Of a DNA stretch of 64,000 nucleotides, positions 52,452-61,328 are shown piece after piece; position 1 is the first letter of the stretch; every line of letters starts with the position of its first letter. The translations under genes were made by a program, and so were the position numbers. Location of the stretch: the NCBI GenBank assembly GCA_965206405.1, contig CBDBJQ010000006.1, positions 2,619,003 to 2,683,002 of the forward strand. Reading direction: 5' to 3'. Below the pieces are notes generated by a model. It made no database searches. It worked only from the letters and a program-made list of their open reading frames with translations, and was not told the origin of the DNA. This DNA comes from CBDBJQ01 sp965206405 (GTDB lineage Bacteria > Pseudomonadota > Alphaproteobacteria > UBA8366).

Positions 52452-52460
52452 GTTGACATA
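52440..52460. promoter_or_regulatory. Palindrome across the marR start codon (autoregulatory operator candidate)
   Basis: TATGTCA (52440-52446) and TGACATA (52454-52460) form a perfect 7-bp inverted repeat with a 7-base spacer, centred on the MarR start codon. The size and symmetry suit a MarR dimer site. Binding here would block initiation of the operon. Confidence 0.6.
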
Positions 52461-52619
52461 TATGCCAGCCTTCAATAATTTTCGCAATCTTACGCGATTT
52501 TCGCTGATGCGGTTTTTTTGCTGGGTAATTTTTCGCCGGGCGATTTTTCGCAATCTTCTGCGGACGGCCTGCGCGCAAAACGTGGGTTCCTTCAAGAACA
52601 TGCAGACGGGAGCAGGGGC

Positions 52620-53534
52620 ATGGATGCGCAGCCTTTCGACGACAGGGCCGGCACAATCTGGTTCAACGGCAAGATGGTTCCCTGGAAGGACGCCAAGCTA
52701 CACGTCCTGAGTCACGGGTTGCACTACGCTTCCGGCGTTTTCGAGGGAGAGCGCTGTTATGGCGGGAATATCTTCGAGTTACGCTGGCACACCAAGCGGT
52801 TGCTCCACAGTGCCCGACAGCTCGACTTCGAGATTCCCTGGACCATTGAGCAGATCGACGCAGCCTGCAATGCAGTCATCACCGAGAACAATATCGTCGA
52901 CGGCTATGTGCGACCGCTTGCCTGGCGCGGCGCTGAGATGATGGGCGTATCGGCGCAAGAAACGAAAATCCACCTCGCCATCGCCGCCTGGGAATGGCCG
53001 GCTTATTTTTCGCCGGAAGCCCGGATGCAGGGTATTCGCATGCAGTGGGCGAAATGGCGCCGGCCCGATCCGGCCACCATCCCGTGCAATTCAAAAGCAG
53101 CCGGCCTGTACATGATCTGCACTCTGTCCAAGCACGCGGCCGAGGCCGAGGGTTACGCCGATGCTCTCATGCTCGACTATCGTGGTCTCGTCGCCGAAGC
53201 GACCGGCGCCAACATCTTTTTTCTGATCGACGGCAAGCTCCACACGCCGACGCCGGACTGTTTTCTCGACGGCATCACCAAGCAGACCGTGACCCGGCTC
53301 GCCAAGGACCGGCAAGTCGAGGTGATCGAGCGCCACATCAAACCGGAGGAGATCGCAAAGGCAACTGAGGTGTTCACCACCGGCACTGCCGTCGAGGTTA
53401 CACCGGTCTCGGAGATCGGCGGCCAGGTTTTCACCCCGGGCACGCTGACCCAGACCCTGATGGCGGACTATGACGCTCTCGTCATGTGCAAGGATGACCG
53501 GGCGGCCCCGATCAACACCAACGCAGCTGAGTAA
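52620..53534 (+). CDS. ilvE: Branched-chain amino acid aminotransferase
   Basis: A fold-type IV PLP enzyme of 304 aa, interconverting Leu/Ile/Val and their 2-oxo acids with glutamate. Markers are VPWKDAKLHVLSHGLHYASGVFEGER, RPLAWRG, the PLP lysine K159 in PCNSKAAGLYM, and EATGANIFFLIDGKLHTPTPDCFLDGITKQTV. A GGAG site precedes ATG 52620. It is divergent from the MarR operon across ~170 AT-richer bases that should hold both promoters. Confidence 0.95.
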   Translation: MDAQPFDDRAGTIWFNGKMVPWKDAKLHVLSHGLHYASGVFEGERCYGGNIFELRWHTKRLLHSARQLDFEIPWTIEQIDAACNAVITENNIVDGYVRPLAWRGAEMMGVSAQETKIHLAIAAWEWPAYFSPEARMQGIRMQWAKWRRPDPATIPCNSKAAGLYMICTLSKHAAEAEGYADALMLDYRGLVAEATGANIFFLIDGKLHTPTPDCFLDGITKQTVTRLAKDRQVEVIERHIKPEEIAKATEVFTTGTAVEVTPVSEIGGQVFTPGTLTQTLMADYDALVMCKDDRAAPINTNAAE

Positions 53535-53552
53535 CCGGCGTTTCTGCCGGTT
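53533..53552 (+). terminator. Possible hairpin terminator of ilvE
   Basis: AACCGGC (53533-53539) pairs with GCCGGTT (53546-53552) directly at the ilvE stop codon. There is no clear T-run, so the call is weak. Confidence 0.35.
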
Positions 53553-53586
53553 CGACTTGATCCGGACAGCCGGCGTTCCCGCTGGC

Positions 53587-54105
53587 TCAGCGCGGGTGGC
53601 GCTCTTGTAGATAAGGAAGTAGGCAGGCTCCGGCGCCGCGCAGGAGGCCCCCGGGGGTCTGCGCGGGAGTTTGCGCGGGAGTTTGCGCGGGAGGGGTGTA
53701 TTGCAGCGCCCGCCGGCGATAGCGTACCGAGGCGTACCAGCAGGCAACGAAGAACATTCCGAACAGCGCCGTCGGCACGACAACCAACGCCACCGTCGAC
53801 GACAGACCGAAGGAAAGGTTTATCAGCACCAGAACCAGCAGAAACGGCATTACCTGTAGTGCAAAGGCAAACACAACGATAACCAGCCAGAGTCCGACCC
53901 AGAGCCCGGCGCTGAGCAGCCGGCGTAAACCTCCGCGCGTTCCCGTTTCTACCGTTGCCCCTGCATCGATTACCGTCATCGCCGTCACCTGAATCACCTG
54001 CCGCGTCCGCTCCAGCCAGTCTAGTGCCGACCGGTCAATATCCGCAAGATCGCAAGATTCGCGAGATCGCAGCGCGTTTACGATATGGGATGAGCGCATT
54101 ACCAT
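53587..54105 (-). CDS. Uncharacterised membrane protein with two transmembrane segments
   Basis: An in-frame ATG at 54105 gives about 172 aa, and ATG 53979 a shorter 130-aa form. Two long hydrophobic helices are clear: GLWVGLWLVIVVFAFALQVMPFLLVLVLI and TVALVVVPTALFGMFFVACWYASV, followed by YRRRALQY. The C-terminus carries a Thr-Pro-Ala-Gln repeat encoded by a 12-bp tandem array. I do not recognise a family. It is divergent from an SDR remnant. Confidence 0.6.
   Translation of the reverse strand: MVMRSSHIVNALRSRESCDLADIDRSALDWLERTRQVIQVTAMTVIDAGATVETGTRGGLRRLLSAGLWVGLWLVIVVFAFALQVMPFLLVLVLINLSFGLSSTVALVVVPTALFGMFFVACWYASVRYRRRALQYTPPAQTPAQTPAQTPGGLLRGAGACLLPYLQERHPR
53661..53693. repeat. 12-bp tandem repeat in the membrane protein C-terminus
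   Basis: GCGCGGGAGTTT occurs at 53661 and 53673 with a partial third copy, encoding TPAQTPAQTP on the minus strand. Confidence 0.65.
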
Positions 54106-54164
54106 GGCCCCACAGGCAGGCGCGGTAAGCAGCGCGGCAGGCGCAAGATTGCAAGGGCGCACCC

Positions 54165-54540
54165 ATGATGACGGAAAAATTCCGCCTCGACGGAAAAACC
54201 GCCCTTGTCTCGGGGACCGGTCGCGGGATTGGCCACGCATGCGCCCTTGCCCTCTCTGAAGCTGGCGCTGACATCGTGGTCATCGCCCGCACCGAGGACA
54301 AACTCGCTTCCCTCGCATCCGAAATCGAGACCGCCGACGGTACGGCCCGCACCCTATCCCTCAACATCACCGATAGTGATGCAACCCAGGAGAAGATCGA
54401 AGCCGTCAGTGAGATCGACGTACTCATCAACAACGCCGGCACCAACCGACCTCAACGTCAGGGCGGCCTTTCTGGTCGCGCAGGCCTGCGCCCGGAAAAT
54501 GGTGGCGCAGGGCCAGGGCGGCATCAGCATCGGTAACGAC
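54165..54540 (+). pseudogene. Decayed short-chain dehydrogenase/reductase
   Basis: The N-terminal half is a good SDR: FRLDGKTALVSGTGRGIGHACALALSEAGADIVVIAR and VLINNAGTNRP. Directly after the NNAG motif about 20 residues are missing and the frame changes. The family sequence DLNVRAAFLVAQACARKMVAQGQGG resumes in another frame and stops being SDR-like at about 54530. The catalytic Ser/Tyr/Lys region is gone. The gene is therefore nonfunctional, with one internal deletion and a 3' truncation. The following ~245 bases to the stress-protein gene hold nothing I recognise. Confidence 0.85.
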
Positions 54541-54786
54541 CTGAAAGTGCTTGCCTCACCTGAATTGCACGGGAGCGGCGCTGTGGAAACCTGGTTCCTG
54601 GAATATGCCGGCGAACCAATCAGCCCCCCGGAACAGCAAGAACAGGCTCGATCCGGAATATCTGAACTGACATCTCCGAGAGGTGTTCAGAAGCACTTAA
54701 GACCTAACCGCGCCCTACGGTTTGCCGCTCTCTTGCAACACATGTTGTAGGATGTCGGGGAATCCTTGTGATGGAGGCTTGATGAC

Positions 54787-55644
54787 ATGAAAACCATTCT
54801 GGTGCCGCTCGAGGAAGGCGGCAGTCTGCCTTCGATCCTGCAATGTACCCTGCTCACTGCCCGCCGCTTTGGCAGCTACATTGAAGGGCTATACGACCAG
54901 GCTGACGACGTCAGCCAGATCATCGCGTCAGGGGAAGGTCTCGGAATCACGCCTCCCGACATCGTCGAGGCCTTCCAGCAGCGCGAACAGGAACACGCGG
55001 TCCACGCACACGAGCTGTTCGAGGCTTTCATGAAGGAGAATGGCGTTCCGCTTAGTGGTGGCCGAGAGCTTCAGGAAGGAGTGTCAGCCAGCTGGATCGA
55101 GGAGAGTATCCCCGGCCGGGAGCTGATCGGACACCGCGGAAGAATTTTCGATCTGACCGTCGTCGGCCGCCCCGTGCGGAATCAGGCCACACCCTCGATG
55201 GGTCTTCTGGAAGCGGCCCTGTTTGAGACCGGAAGGCCGGTTCTGGTTGCACCACCGACCGTCCCGACCAGCGCCGGTGAGAACGTCGTCATCGCCTGGA
55301 ACGGCAGCGACGAAACCGCGCGAGCCGTGACCTTTGCCATGCCTTTTATCCTGAAAGCCAGCAAGGTCACCGTCGCCGAGATCGAGGACGGTATGGTCGC
55401 CGGACCGAACGCAGCGGATGTGACGATTCATCTCCAGCGCAACGGCGTGAACGCCGATATCGTTCACATCCCCGTTGCAAGCGGCAGTGCCGGCCACAGG
55501 CTGCTCGCAGAGGCGGACCGCCTCGGTGTCGATCTTCTGGTCAAGGGTGCCTACACCCGCAGTCGCCTGCGCCAGATGATCTTTGGCGGCATCACCAGCC
55601 ACATACTCGATGCAGCCGACATCCCCGTACTGATGTCCTATTGA
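54787..55644 (+). CDS. Universal stress protein (tandem UspA domains)
   Basis: A 285-aa protein. The N-terminal domain (KTILVPLEEGG) is degenerate. The C-terminal domain (residues about 165-285) has NVVIAWNGSDETARAV and the late LLVKGAYTRSRLRQMIFGGITSHILDAADIPVLMSY, close to the ATP-binding G-x2-G-x9-G-S/T pattern. Such proteins occur in stress and anaerobic survival. It stands alone, convergent with moaE. Confidence 0.92.
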   Translation: MKTILVPLEEGGSLPSILQCTLLTARRFGSYIEGLYDQADDVSQIIASGEGLGITPPDIVEAFQQREQEHAVHAHELFEAFMKENGVPLSGGRELQEGVSASWIEESIPGRELIGHRGRIFDLTVVGRPVRNQATPSMGLLEAALFETGRPVLVAPPTVPTSAGENVVIAWNGSDETARAVTFAMPFILKASKVTVAEIEDGMVAGPNAADVTIHLQRNGVNADIVHIPVASGSAGHRLLAEADRLGVDLLVKGAYTRSRLRQMIFGGITSHILDAADIPVLMSY

Positions 55645-55669
55645 GGTCCCGGCCTCGAAATTGAGGGCG

Positions 55670-56119
55670 TTACCAGCGCTTCGCCGCCACCTCGTCGGAT
55701 TCCCGGGCCTCAACCCAGCGGCTCTTGCCGTCCGGTGCCTCCTCGAGCTTCCAGAATGGCGCTTTCGTCTTCAGCCAGTCGACCAGGAACACACAAGCCT
55801 CGAATGCCGCCTGGCGATGCGCGGCAGCAACGGCGACCAGCACGATACGGTCACCCGGCTCGAGCCGGCCGAAGCGGTGGATGATCAGCGTTTCCTTGAG
55901 ATCCCAGCGCTGCCAGGCCTCGGCCTCGATCTCGGTAAGCATTTCCTCGGTCATGCCCGGATAGTATTCCAGGGTCATGGCCAACACTGGCGCATCGTCG
56001 GAAAGATCCCGGACCAGCCCGACAAAACTGGCGATGCCACCGACCGTTCGGTCGTCGCCGGTCAGCCCGGCGATCGCCTCGCCGACGTCAAAATCCTCAC
56101 GCTGGACATGGACGGACAT
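55670..56119 (-). CDS. moaE: Molybdopterin synthase catalytic subunit
   Basis: With MoaD inserts two sulfurs into cPMP to make molybdopterin. A 149-aa MoaE: GGIASFVGLVRD, TLEYYPGMTEEMLTEIEAEA, IIHRFGRLEPGDRIVLVAVAAAHRQAAFEA and the catalytic-region Lys in LKTKAPFWKLE are all present. It is last in the run mobB-moeA-moaD-moaE; the moaD stop is 29 bases upstream. Confidence 0.96.
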   Translation of the reverse strand: MSVHVQREDFDVGEAIAGLTGDDRTVGGIASFVGLVRDLSDDAPVLAMTLEYYPGMTEEMLTEIEAEAWQRWDLKETLIIHRFGRLEPGDRIVLVAVAAAHRQAAFEACVFLVDWLKTKAPFWKLEEAPDGKSRWVEARESDEVAAKRW

Positions 56120-56148
56120 TTTGGCTTCCTCAGTTCCGGTTTTTCCGG

Positions 56149-56400
56149 TCAGCCTCCGGTCAGCGGTGGGAACATCGCGATTTCGTCGCCGTCCTTAACC
56201 GGTGAATCGAGGCTAGCAAACTTCCTGTTCACCGCAACCCGGATCGCCGTTTCATCGCCGAGCGCCTCGGCGTATCCCGCCCCCCGGTCGCGGAGCCATT
56301 CCAGGAGTTCCGCCACTGTGTTCACCTCTTCCGGCCGTGCCACATCCTCCTCGCCGACGCCGGTATGCTGCCGAAGCCAGGCAAAATACAGGATTTTCAC
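56149..56400 (-). CDS. moaD: Molybdopterin synthase sulfur-carrier subunit
   Basis: An 83-aa ubiquitin-fold protein with the C-terminal Gly-Gly (FPPLTGG) that is thiocarboxylated by MoeB. The N-terminal KILYFAWLRQHTGVGEE is typical. The start overlaps the moeA stop by 4 bases (ATGA), so the genes are co-translated. Confidence 0.95.
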   Translation of the reverse strand: MKILYFAWLRQHTGVGEEDVARPEEVNTVAELLEWLRDRGAGYAEALGDETAIRVAVNRKFASLDSPVKDGDEIAMFPPLTGG

Positions 56401-57665
56401 AGCATTACCTCGCTGAAGGGAAGAACGTCGACCATCATCCCGGCATCGAGAACGGTAACCTTCTCCGACAACTCCACCAACCCGTCGGCGCCGACCAGCG
56501 AAGAAAGAATGCCGGCACCGGAAGCACCGTGCTTGTGCGCCGTCAGCACGCCATCAGCGTCCCGCTCGATGCGCACGCGCACATATTCCCGCCGGTTTGC
56601 TTTCTTGCGGTGGGAGAATCCGGCACGGACTCGATACGCTGTCGGTGACGGGTCGGCTGCACCGGCCAGGCGCAGGATAAATGGCCGGCCGACGAGAGCG
56701 AATGTCACCAGCGCCGCCACCGGGTTGCCTGGCAGACCAAGCACCGGCATCCATCCCTCTTTGGATCGCACCTGTCCGAACGCGACAGGACGCCCCGGTT
56801 TGATGGCCAGCCGCCAGAAATGGATGTGTCCGTCCCGCTCGATGACGCTTTTGACGTGATCTTCCTCACCCACCGACATGCCGCCGGTGGTGATCAGCGC
56901 ATCGCTCGTACGGGTTGCTTTCGCAACGGCGTTCGCTATCGCGTCCGGGTCGTCGGCGAGAATTCCGAGATCGTGAACCGCGCAGCCGAGCCGGTCGAGC
57001 GCGGCGACCAGGGCGTGGCGGTTGGAATCGTAGATCATACCCGGCCCCAGCGTCCCGCCGGGATCACTGACCTCGTCTCCGGTGGAAAAAACAGTGACGG
57101 CGAGGCGGCGGTACACCATGAGTTCCGCCTTGCCGACGGCGGCGGCCATTCCGACATCCTGCGGCCTAAGTCTTATGCCGGCACGCAGGACGCAGTCTCC
57201 AGTGTGAACATCCTCGCCGGCGAGACGCCGATTCGCGCTTGCCGCGATGCCCGGCGCGACAGTGACGATCCCGTCCCGCTCGCTACAGTCCTCCTGCATC
57301 ATGACGGTATCGGGACCTTCGGGCATCGGCGCACCGGTGAATATGCGGACCGCGGTGCCGGGCTGTGCCGGCTCTTCCAGCGGATGGCCGGCAGCGGCAC
57401 GGCCGACTACGGGAAGTTTTGTAGGATTGTCCGGATCAAGGTCGGCGAAGCGCACCGCATAGCCGTCGACGGCAGCATTGGCATGTGGCGGTACGTCAAC
57501 CGGAGAGATCACGTCCTCAGCCAGGATGCGGTCGCCTGTCTCGCGCAGCGCAACCCGCTCGACGCCGGCGGCGACCGGTATCCGCTCGGCGAGCATCGCC
57601 AGCGCCTCATCAGCGGCCAGCAACCGGTCGGCGCCGGCAAAACAATCGTCGCTAAGCTGCGCCAT
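56397..57665 (-). CDS. moeA: Molybdopterin molybdenumtransferase MoeA
   Basis: Inserts molybdate into adenylylated molybdopterin. A 422-aa protein starting at ATG 57665. It has PPHANAAVDGYAVR (N-terminal substrate region), RIFTGAPMPEGPDTVMMQED, TGDEV, YDSNRHAL, TTGGMSVGEEDHV and KPGRPVAFG, all MoeA signatures. It overlaps the mobB end by 14 bases and the moaD start by 4. Length is normal. Confidence 0.96.
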   Translation of the reverse strand: MAQLSDDCFAGADRLLAADEALAMLAERIPVAAGVERVALRETGDRILAEDVISPVDVPPHANAAVDGYAVRFADLDPDNPTKLPVVGRAAAGHPLEEPAQPGTAVRIFTGAPMPEGPDTVMMQEDCSERDGIVTVAPGIAASANRRLAGEDVHTGDCVLRAGIRLRPQDVGMAAAVGKAELMVYRRLAVTVFSTGDEVSDPGGTLGPGMIYDSNRHALVAALDRLGCAVHDLGILADDPDAIANAVAKATRTSDALITTGGMSVGEEDHVKSVIERDGHIHFWRLAIKPGRPVAFGQVRSKEGWMPVLGLPGNPVAALVTFALVGRPFILRLAGAADPSPTAYRVRAGFSHRKKANRREYVRVRIERDADGVLTAHKHGASGAGILSSLVGADGLVELSEKVTVLDAGMMVDVLPFSEVML

Positions 57666-58170
57666 GCCGTGCTGAGTCCAGGCCGCAATGCACGGCGATG
57701 AAGTTGGCGATTGCCGAGACGTTGTTGAGATCAAGTACCGGAAGGCCGGAATTCTTGACTGGGCCGTCGCTGGCGATCGCCACCACAGTGGCATCTTCGC
57801 CAGCGAAGAACGGGCCGTCCTGTCCCTGTCTGCGAACCTCGATCTTGTCGTGTTTTTCAGCTTTGAATCCCTCGACCAACAGCAGGTCGGCCGGCGCCAG
57901 ATGGTCCATCAGATCATTCAGGCGCGGCTCCGGATCGTTTCCATTCTCGTGCATCAGCGCCCAACGTTTCGCCGAACTGATCAAGACTTCGCTCGCACCC
58001 GCCTTGCGGTGTTCGTACGAATCCTTGCCCGGAATATCGGTATCGAACTCGTGATGGGCATGTTTTACGGTCGATACGCGAAAACCCCGGCGGGTCAGCT
58101 CCGGCAGTAGGCGCGTGATCAACGCCGTCTTGCCGCTGCCGCTCCATCCAAGGATGCCGAAGACACGCAC
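57652..58170 (-). CDS. mobB: Molybdopterin-guanine dinucleotide biosynthesis adapter protein MobB
   Basis: A 172-aa P-loop GTPase-like protein (GWSGSGKT, residues 8-15) that assists MobA in adding GMP to the cofactor. STVKHAHHEFDTDIPGKDSYEHRKAGA and LLLVEGFK are conserved. MobA itself is not in the window. It follows pgsA by 8 bases. Confidence 0.95.
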   Translation of the reverse strand: MRVFGILGWSGSGKTALITRLLPELTRRGFRVSTVKHAHHEFDTDIPGKDSYEHRKAGASEVLISSAKRWALMHENGNDPEPRLNDLMDHLAPADLLLVEGFKAEKHDKIEVRRQGQDGPFFAGEDATVVAIASDGPVKNSGLPVLDLNNVSAIANFIAVHCGLDSARHGAA

Positions 58171-58178
58171 TGGGCGCC

Positions 58179-58820
58179 TCAGTACGACCCGGGGGGCGAC
58201 GATGAGACGCCCGCAGAATCGGGATCATCGCTGAATTCCGGCGATGTGGGGGCGTTGGGGGTTTTCTCATCCTCCAGCATGTGGCGCAGGCCAGCCCGCA
58301 GATAGTCGTAGCCGCTGGCCACGGTGACGATGGCGGAGATCCACAGCCCTATCGTTCCGATCGTTCCCACCGCCAGCCCCTCGATATTAACCTCAGCCAT
58401 GATCAGACAACCGAGCGTCACCATCTGGATCGTCGTTTTCCATTTGGAGAGACGACTGACGGGCAGGCCAACCACGAGTTCGGCAAGGAATTCGCGCAAA
58501 CCCGAGACCATGATCTCCCGGCACAGGATCACCAGGGCCGGAAGAATCGCGATGCCGGCGATCGTGCCGTCAGCAACCAGAATCAGGATGACGGTCGCGA
58601 CCAGCAGCTTGTCCGCGACCGGGTCTAGAAAACGGCCAACCCGGGAGATCTGCCCCCTGGCCCGGGCGAGATAGCCATCCCAGAAATCGGTGACGCAGGC
58701 CGCAATATAAAGGCCAAGCACGATCCAGCGGAACAGCGCCCCGTCGAGCCAGAACAGGCCGACGATCACAGGGATCACCAGAATCCGCGAAATAGTCAGG
58801 AGATTTGGAAGCGTCGTCAC
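58179..58820 (-). CDS. pgsA: CDP-diacylglycerol-glycerol-3-phosphate 3-phosphatidyltransferase
   Basis: Makes phosphatidylglycerol phosphate in the inner membrane. The CDP-alcohol phosphotransferase motif D-G-x2-A-R-x8-G-x3-D-x3-D is complete in FWDGYLARARGQISRVGRFLDPVADK. About five to six hydrophobic helices follow the pattern of the family. GTG 58820 (gives TTLPNLLTISRILVIP) is preferred over an ATG at 58865 because it matches the usual start. The C-terminal ~30 residues are Ser/Pro/Asp-rich. Confidence 0.95.
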   Translation of the reverse strand: MTTLPNLLTISRILVIPVIVGLFWLDGALFRWIVLGLYIAACVTDFWDGYLARARGQISRVGRFLDPVADKLLVATVILILVADGTIAGIAILPALVILCREIMVSGLREFLAELVVGLPVSRLSKWKTTIQMVTLGCLIMAEVNIEGLAVGTIGTIGLWISAIVTVASGYDYLRAGLRHMLEDEKTPNAPTSPEFSDDPDSAGVSSSPPGSY

Positions 58821-58946
58821 GCCGACCTCGTCACACCAGCCCTGCGATGTCGGTTTCCGGGGCACCGCCGCATCGGAACCCGCTACGCCAGGAATCCCCC
58901 CGCAAGCTCCACCAAATCCGTCCGGGCAGGGTACAGCAGGGTGATT

Positions 58947-60893
58947 CTAGCCGCCATCGTGGAAATGGCCATAGATACGTTGCGCCGTCGCCCGGCTGAT
59001 GCCCTCGACTGCCTCGATATCCGCCAGCCCGGCGCGGGAAACGCTACTGGCCGAACCGAAATACATCAACAAGGCCTTTTTCCGCTTGGCGCCAACCCCG
59101 GGAATGGCGTCGAGAGGCGAAGTGGCGTTAGCCTTCTTGCGGCGAACCCGATGCGAGCCGATGGCAAAACGGTGGGCCTCGTCGCGCAGGCGCTGAATGA
59201 AGTAAAGCACTGGATCCCGTGCATCGAGGGTGCGCGCCTTGCGGCCTGGCTGGTGCAGACGCTCACGGCCGGCGTTCCGGTCCGGGCCCTTGGCGCAGGC
59301 AAGCAGCGCCACACCGTCGAGGCCGAGATCGACGAATACCGCTTCCGCCACGCGGAGCTGGCCCGGCCCGCCATCAAGAATGACGAGGTTCGGCCAGGAT
59401 TCTCCCTTGCGGTCGGGATCCTCGCGCATGGCCCGGGAAAACCGCCGTGTCAGAACTTCCCGCATCATCGCGTAGTCATCTCCGACGTCGGTGTCGCGGA
59501 TGTTGAACTTGCGATAGGCACCCTTCTCGAAACCGTCCCGGCCGGAGACAACCATCGCGCCAACGGCGTGCGCGCCCTGAATATGGGAATTGTCGTAGAT
59601 CTCGATCCGCTCCAGCGGCCCGTCCAGGCCAAGCACATCGGCGAAATCGCCAAGCAAACGCCGGTGCGCGGCGCTCTCCGCAAGACGCCGACCGAGCGCA
59701 TCCCGGGCGTTGGAGAGAGCGTGTTCGACGGGACGACGCTTGGTTCCCCGCCGGGGCACGGCGAGGCGGACCGTGCGCTCCGCCTTCAGGCACAGCGCCT
59801 CCTCCAGCAGGGCCCGGTCGTCAGGTTCGTGGCTAAGCAGTATCCGGCGCGGCGGCGGATGCCGTTCGTAGAACTGGCCAACGAAAGCAGCGATCACCTC
59901 GCCGGGGCCGAGGCTGCGGTCGTGGGCGGGAAAATAGGCCCGATTGCCGAAATTGCGGCCAGACCGGAAGAAGAAGACCTGGATGCAGGACTGCCCGCCT
60001 TCCTGGTGCAGGGCGACGATGTCGGCCTCCTGGACCCCGGGAAGGTTTATGTCCTGGTGCGTCTGTACTTGGGTCAGCGCCCGGATACGGTCGCGCAGCG
60101 AGGCTGCCCGCTCGAAGTCGAGCGCCGCGCTGGCCTCCTCCATCGCTGCCGCCAGGCGCTCCTGGATCCGCGTGCTGCGACCGGCCAGAAAATCACATGA
60201 CTGATCAACAAGGGCGGCATAGTCGGACTCCGTGATGCGTCCGACGCAAGGCGCACTGCAGCGCTTGATTTGATACTGCAGACAGGGCCGCGTCCGGCTA
60301 CGGAAGACCACATCCGTACAGTTTCGCAAAAGAAAGGCACGCTGCAGCGCGGTGACGGTCCCGTGAACCGAGTTCACGGTTGCGAAGGGCCCGAAATAGC
60401 GGCCCTTGCGCTTGCGGGGACCGCGATACTTGACCAGTTGCGGGAAGGGATGGTCGCCGGTGATCAGGATATAGGGGAACGACTTGTCGTCTCGCATCAG
60501 GATGTTGTAGCGCGGCCGCAGGCGGTTGATCAGGTTGGCCTCGAGCAGCAGCGCCTCGACCTCAGTGTGGGTGGTGACGAACTCCATCGCCTCGGTCTCG
60601 GCGACCATCCGCTGGAGGCGAACCGGGAGTCGGTCCGGAGCAGCGTAGGTTGCCACGCGGTTGCGCAGACTGCGCGCCTTGCCGACATAGAGCGCATCGC
60701 CGCGTCCGTTCAGCATCCTGTAAACGCCGGGCGTGCGCGGCAGAGTTACGAGATGGGCACGCACCACCTCCTGCCCGGCAGCGAGGCGGCTTCCGGCATC
60801 GATGCGCGCCGAAGAGGCCGGCTTGTTGCCTGCCTTCGTCGGCGTCTTGGACTTTGTCCTGGTCTGTGCTGGCCGTCCCGCCATTGCGGACAA
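58947..60893 (-). CDS. uvrC: UvrABC system protein C
   Basis: Dual-incision nuclease of nucleotide excision repair, 648 aa. GIY-YIG nuclease domain: PGVYRMLNGRGDALYVGKARSLRNRV (near 54-80). The UVR domain is at about 235 (AAMEEASAALDFERAASLRDRIRAL). The RNase H-like endonuclease domain contains IEIYDNSHIQGAHAVGAMVV and NLVILDGGPGQL, and the HhH tail has IPGVGAKRKKALLMYFGSA. A basic N-terminal extension of ~45 residues precedes the nuclease. It lies 21 bases downstream of the CBS gene, a shared transcript being likely. Confidence 0.97.
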   Translation of the reverse strand: MSAMAGRPAQTRTKSKTPTKAGNKPASSARIDAGSRLAAGQEVVRAHLVTLPRTPGVYRMLNGRGDALYVGKARSLRNRVATYAAPDRLPVRLQRMVAETEAMEFVTTHTEVEALLLEANLINRLRPRYNILMRDDKSFPYILITGDHPFPQLVKYRGPRKRKGRYFGPFATVNSVHGTVTALQRAFLLRNCTDVVFRSRTRPCLQYQIKRCSAPCVGRITESDYAALVDQSCDFLAGRSTRIQERLAAAMEEASAALDFERAASLRDRIRALTQVQTHQDINLPGVQEADIVALHQEGGQSCIQVFFFRSGRNFGNRAYFPAHDRSLGPGEVIAAFVGQFYERHPPPRRILLSHEPDDRALLEEALCLKAERTVRLAVPRRGTKRRPVEHALSNARDALGRRLAESAAHRRLLGDFADVLGLDGPLERIEIYDNSHIQGAHAVGAMVVSGRDGFEKGAYRKFNIRDTDVGDDYAMMREVLTRRFSRAMREDPDRKGESWPNLVILDGGPGQLRVAEAVFVDLGLDGVALLACAKGPDRNAGRERLHQPGRKARTLDARDPVLYFIQRLRDEAHRFAIGSHRVRRKKANATSPLDAIPGVGAKRKKALLMYFGSASSVSRAGLADIEAVEGISRATAQRIYGHFHDGG

Positions 60894-60914
60894 TCTGGCT
60901 GGCGAACGGCCGCC

Positions 60915-61328
60915 CTAGCCGTCCGATTGGCGCGACAGGGAATGTTTGACCATGTCGCGCAAGGTGACAATACCGAGCAGTTCACGGGTTGCGCCGACGA
61001 CCACGGCGCGACTCAGCTCGAAGGTGGCGAGCAAGGCCGTGCCATCGCGGATATCCATCTCGGGATGCAGTGTAACCATCGGCTTGGACATGATCTCGTA
61101 GACGTTGACGCGATCCGCCGAGCGGTTCTTCGCGATCACATCGCGGGCGATATCGGTGACGGTGATGATGCCGTACTCATCGTGCTTGTCGCGGCGTCCG
61201 ACGATCAGGGAGCTGACTCCAAGATTCACCATCTGTTCCGTCGCCTGACGGATCGAGGCCAGCCCATCGATGATGTGGAGCTGTTCCGTCATCACCTCGC
61301 GCACCTCGATTCTGGCCTTATCCGTCAT
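60915..61328 (-). CDS. CBS-domain protein of the DUF1538 module
   Basis: A 137-aa protein consisting of two CBS motifs (EVMTEQLHIIDGLASIRQATEQMVNLGVSSLIVGRRD, then EIMSKPMVTLHPEMDIRDGTALLATFELSRAVVVG). CBS pairs bind adenosine nucleotides and regulate partner proteins. There is no DNA-binding or enzymatic domain. The start overlaps the PII-like gene stop by 4 bases, tying it to that module rather than to uvrC. Confidence 0.93.
   Translation of the reverse strand: MTDKARIEVREVMTEQLHIIDGLASIRQATEQMVNLGVSSLIVGRRDKHDEYGIITVTDIARDVIAKNRSADRVNVYEIMSKPMVTLHPEMDIRDGTALLATFELSRAVVVGATRELLGIVTLRDMVKHSLSRQSDG

Noticed and set aside
58941..60200. Plus-strand frame of 419 codons opposite uvrC
   Set aside because: The opposite strand encodes UvrC with all domains intact. 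The frame is open only because of high GC.
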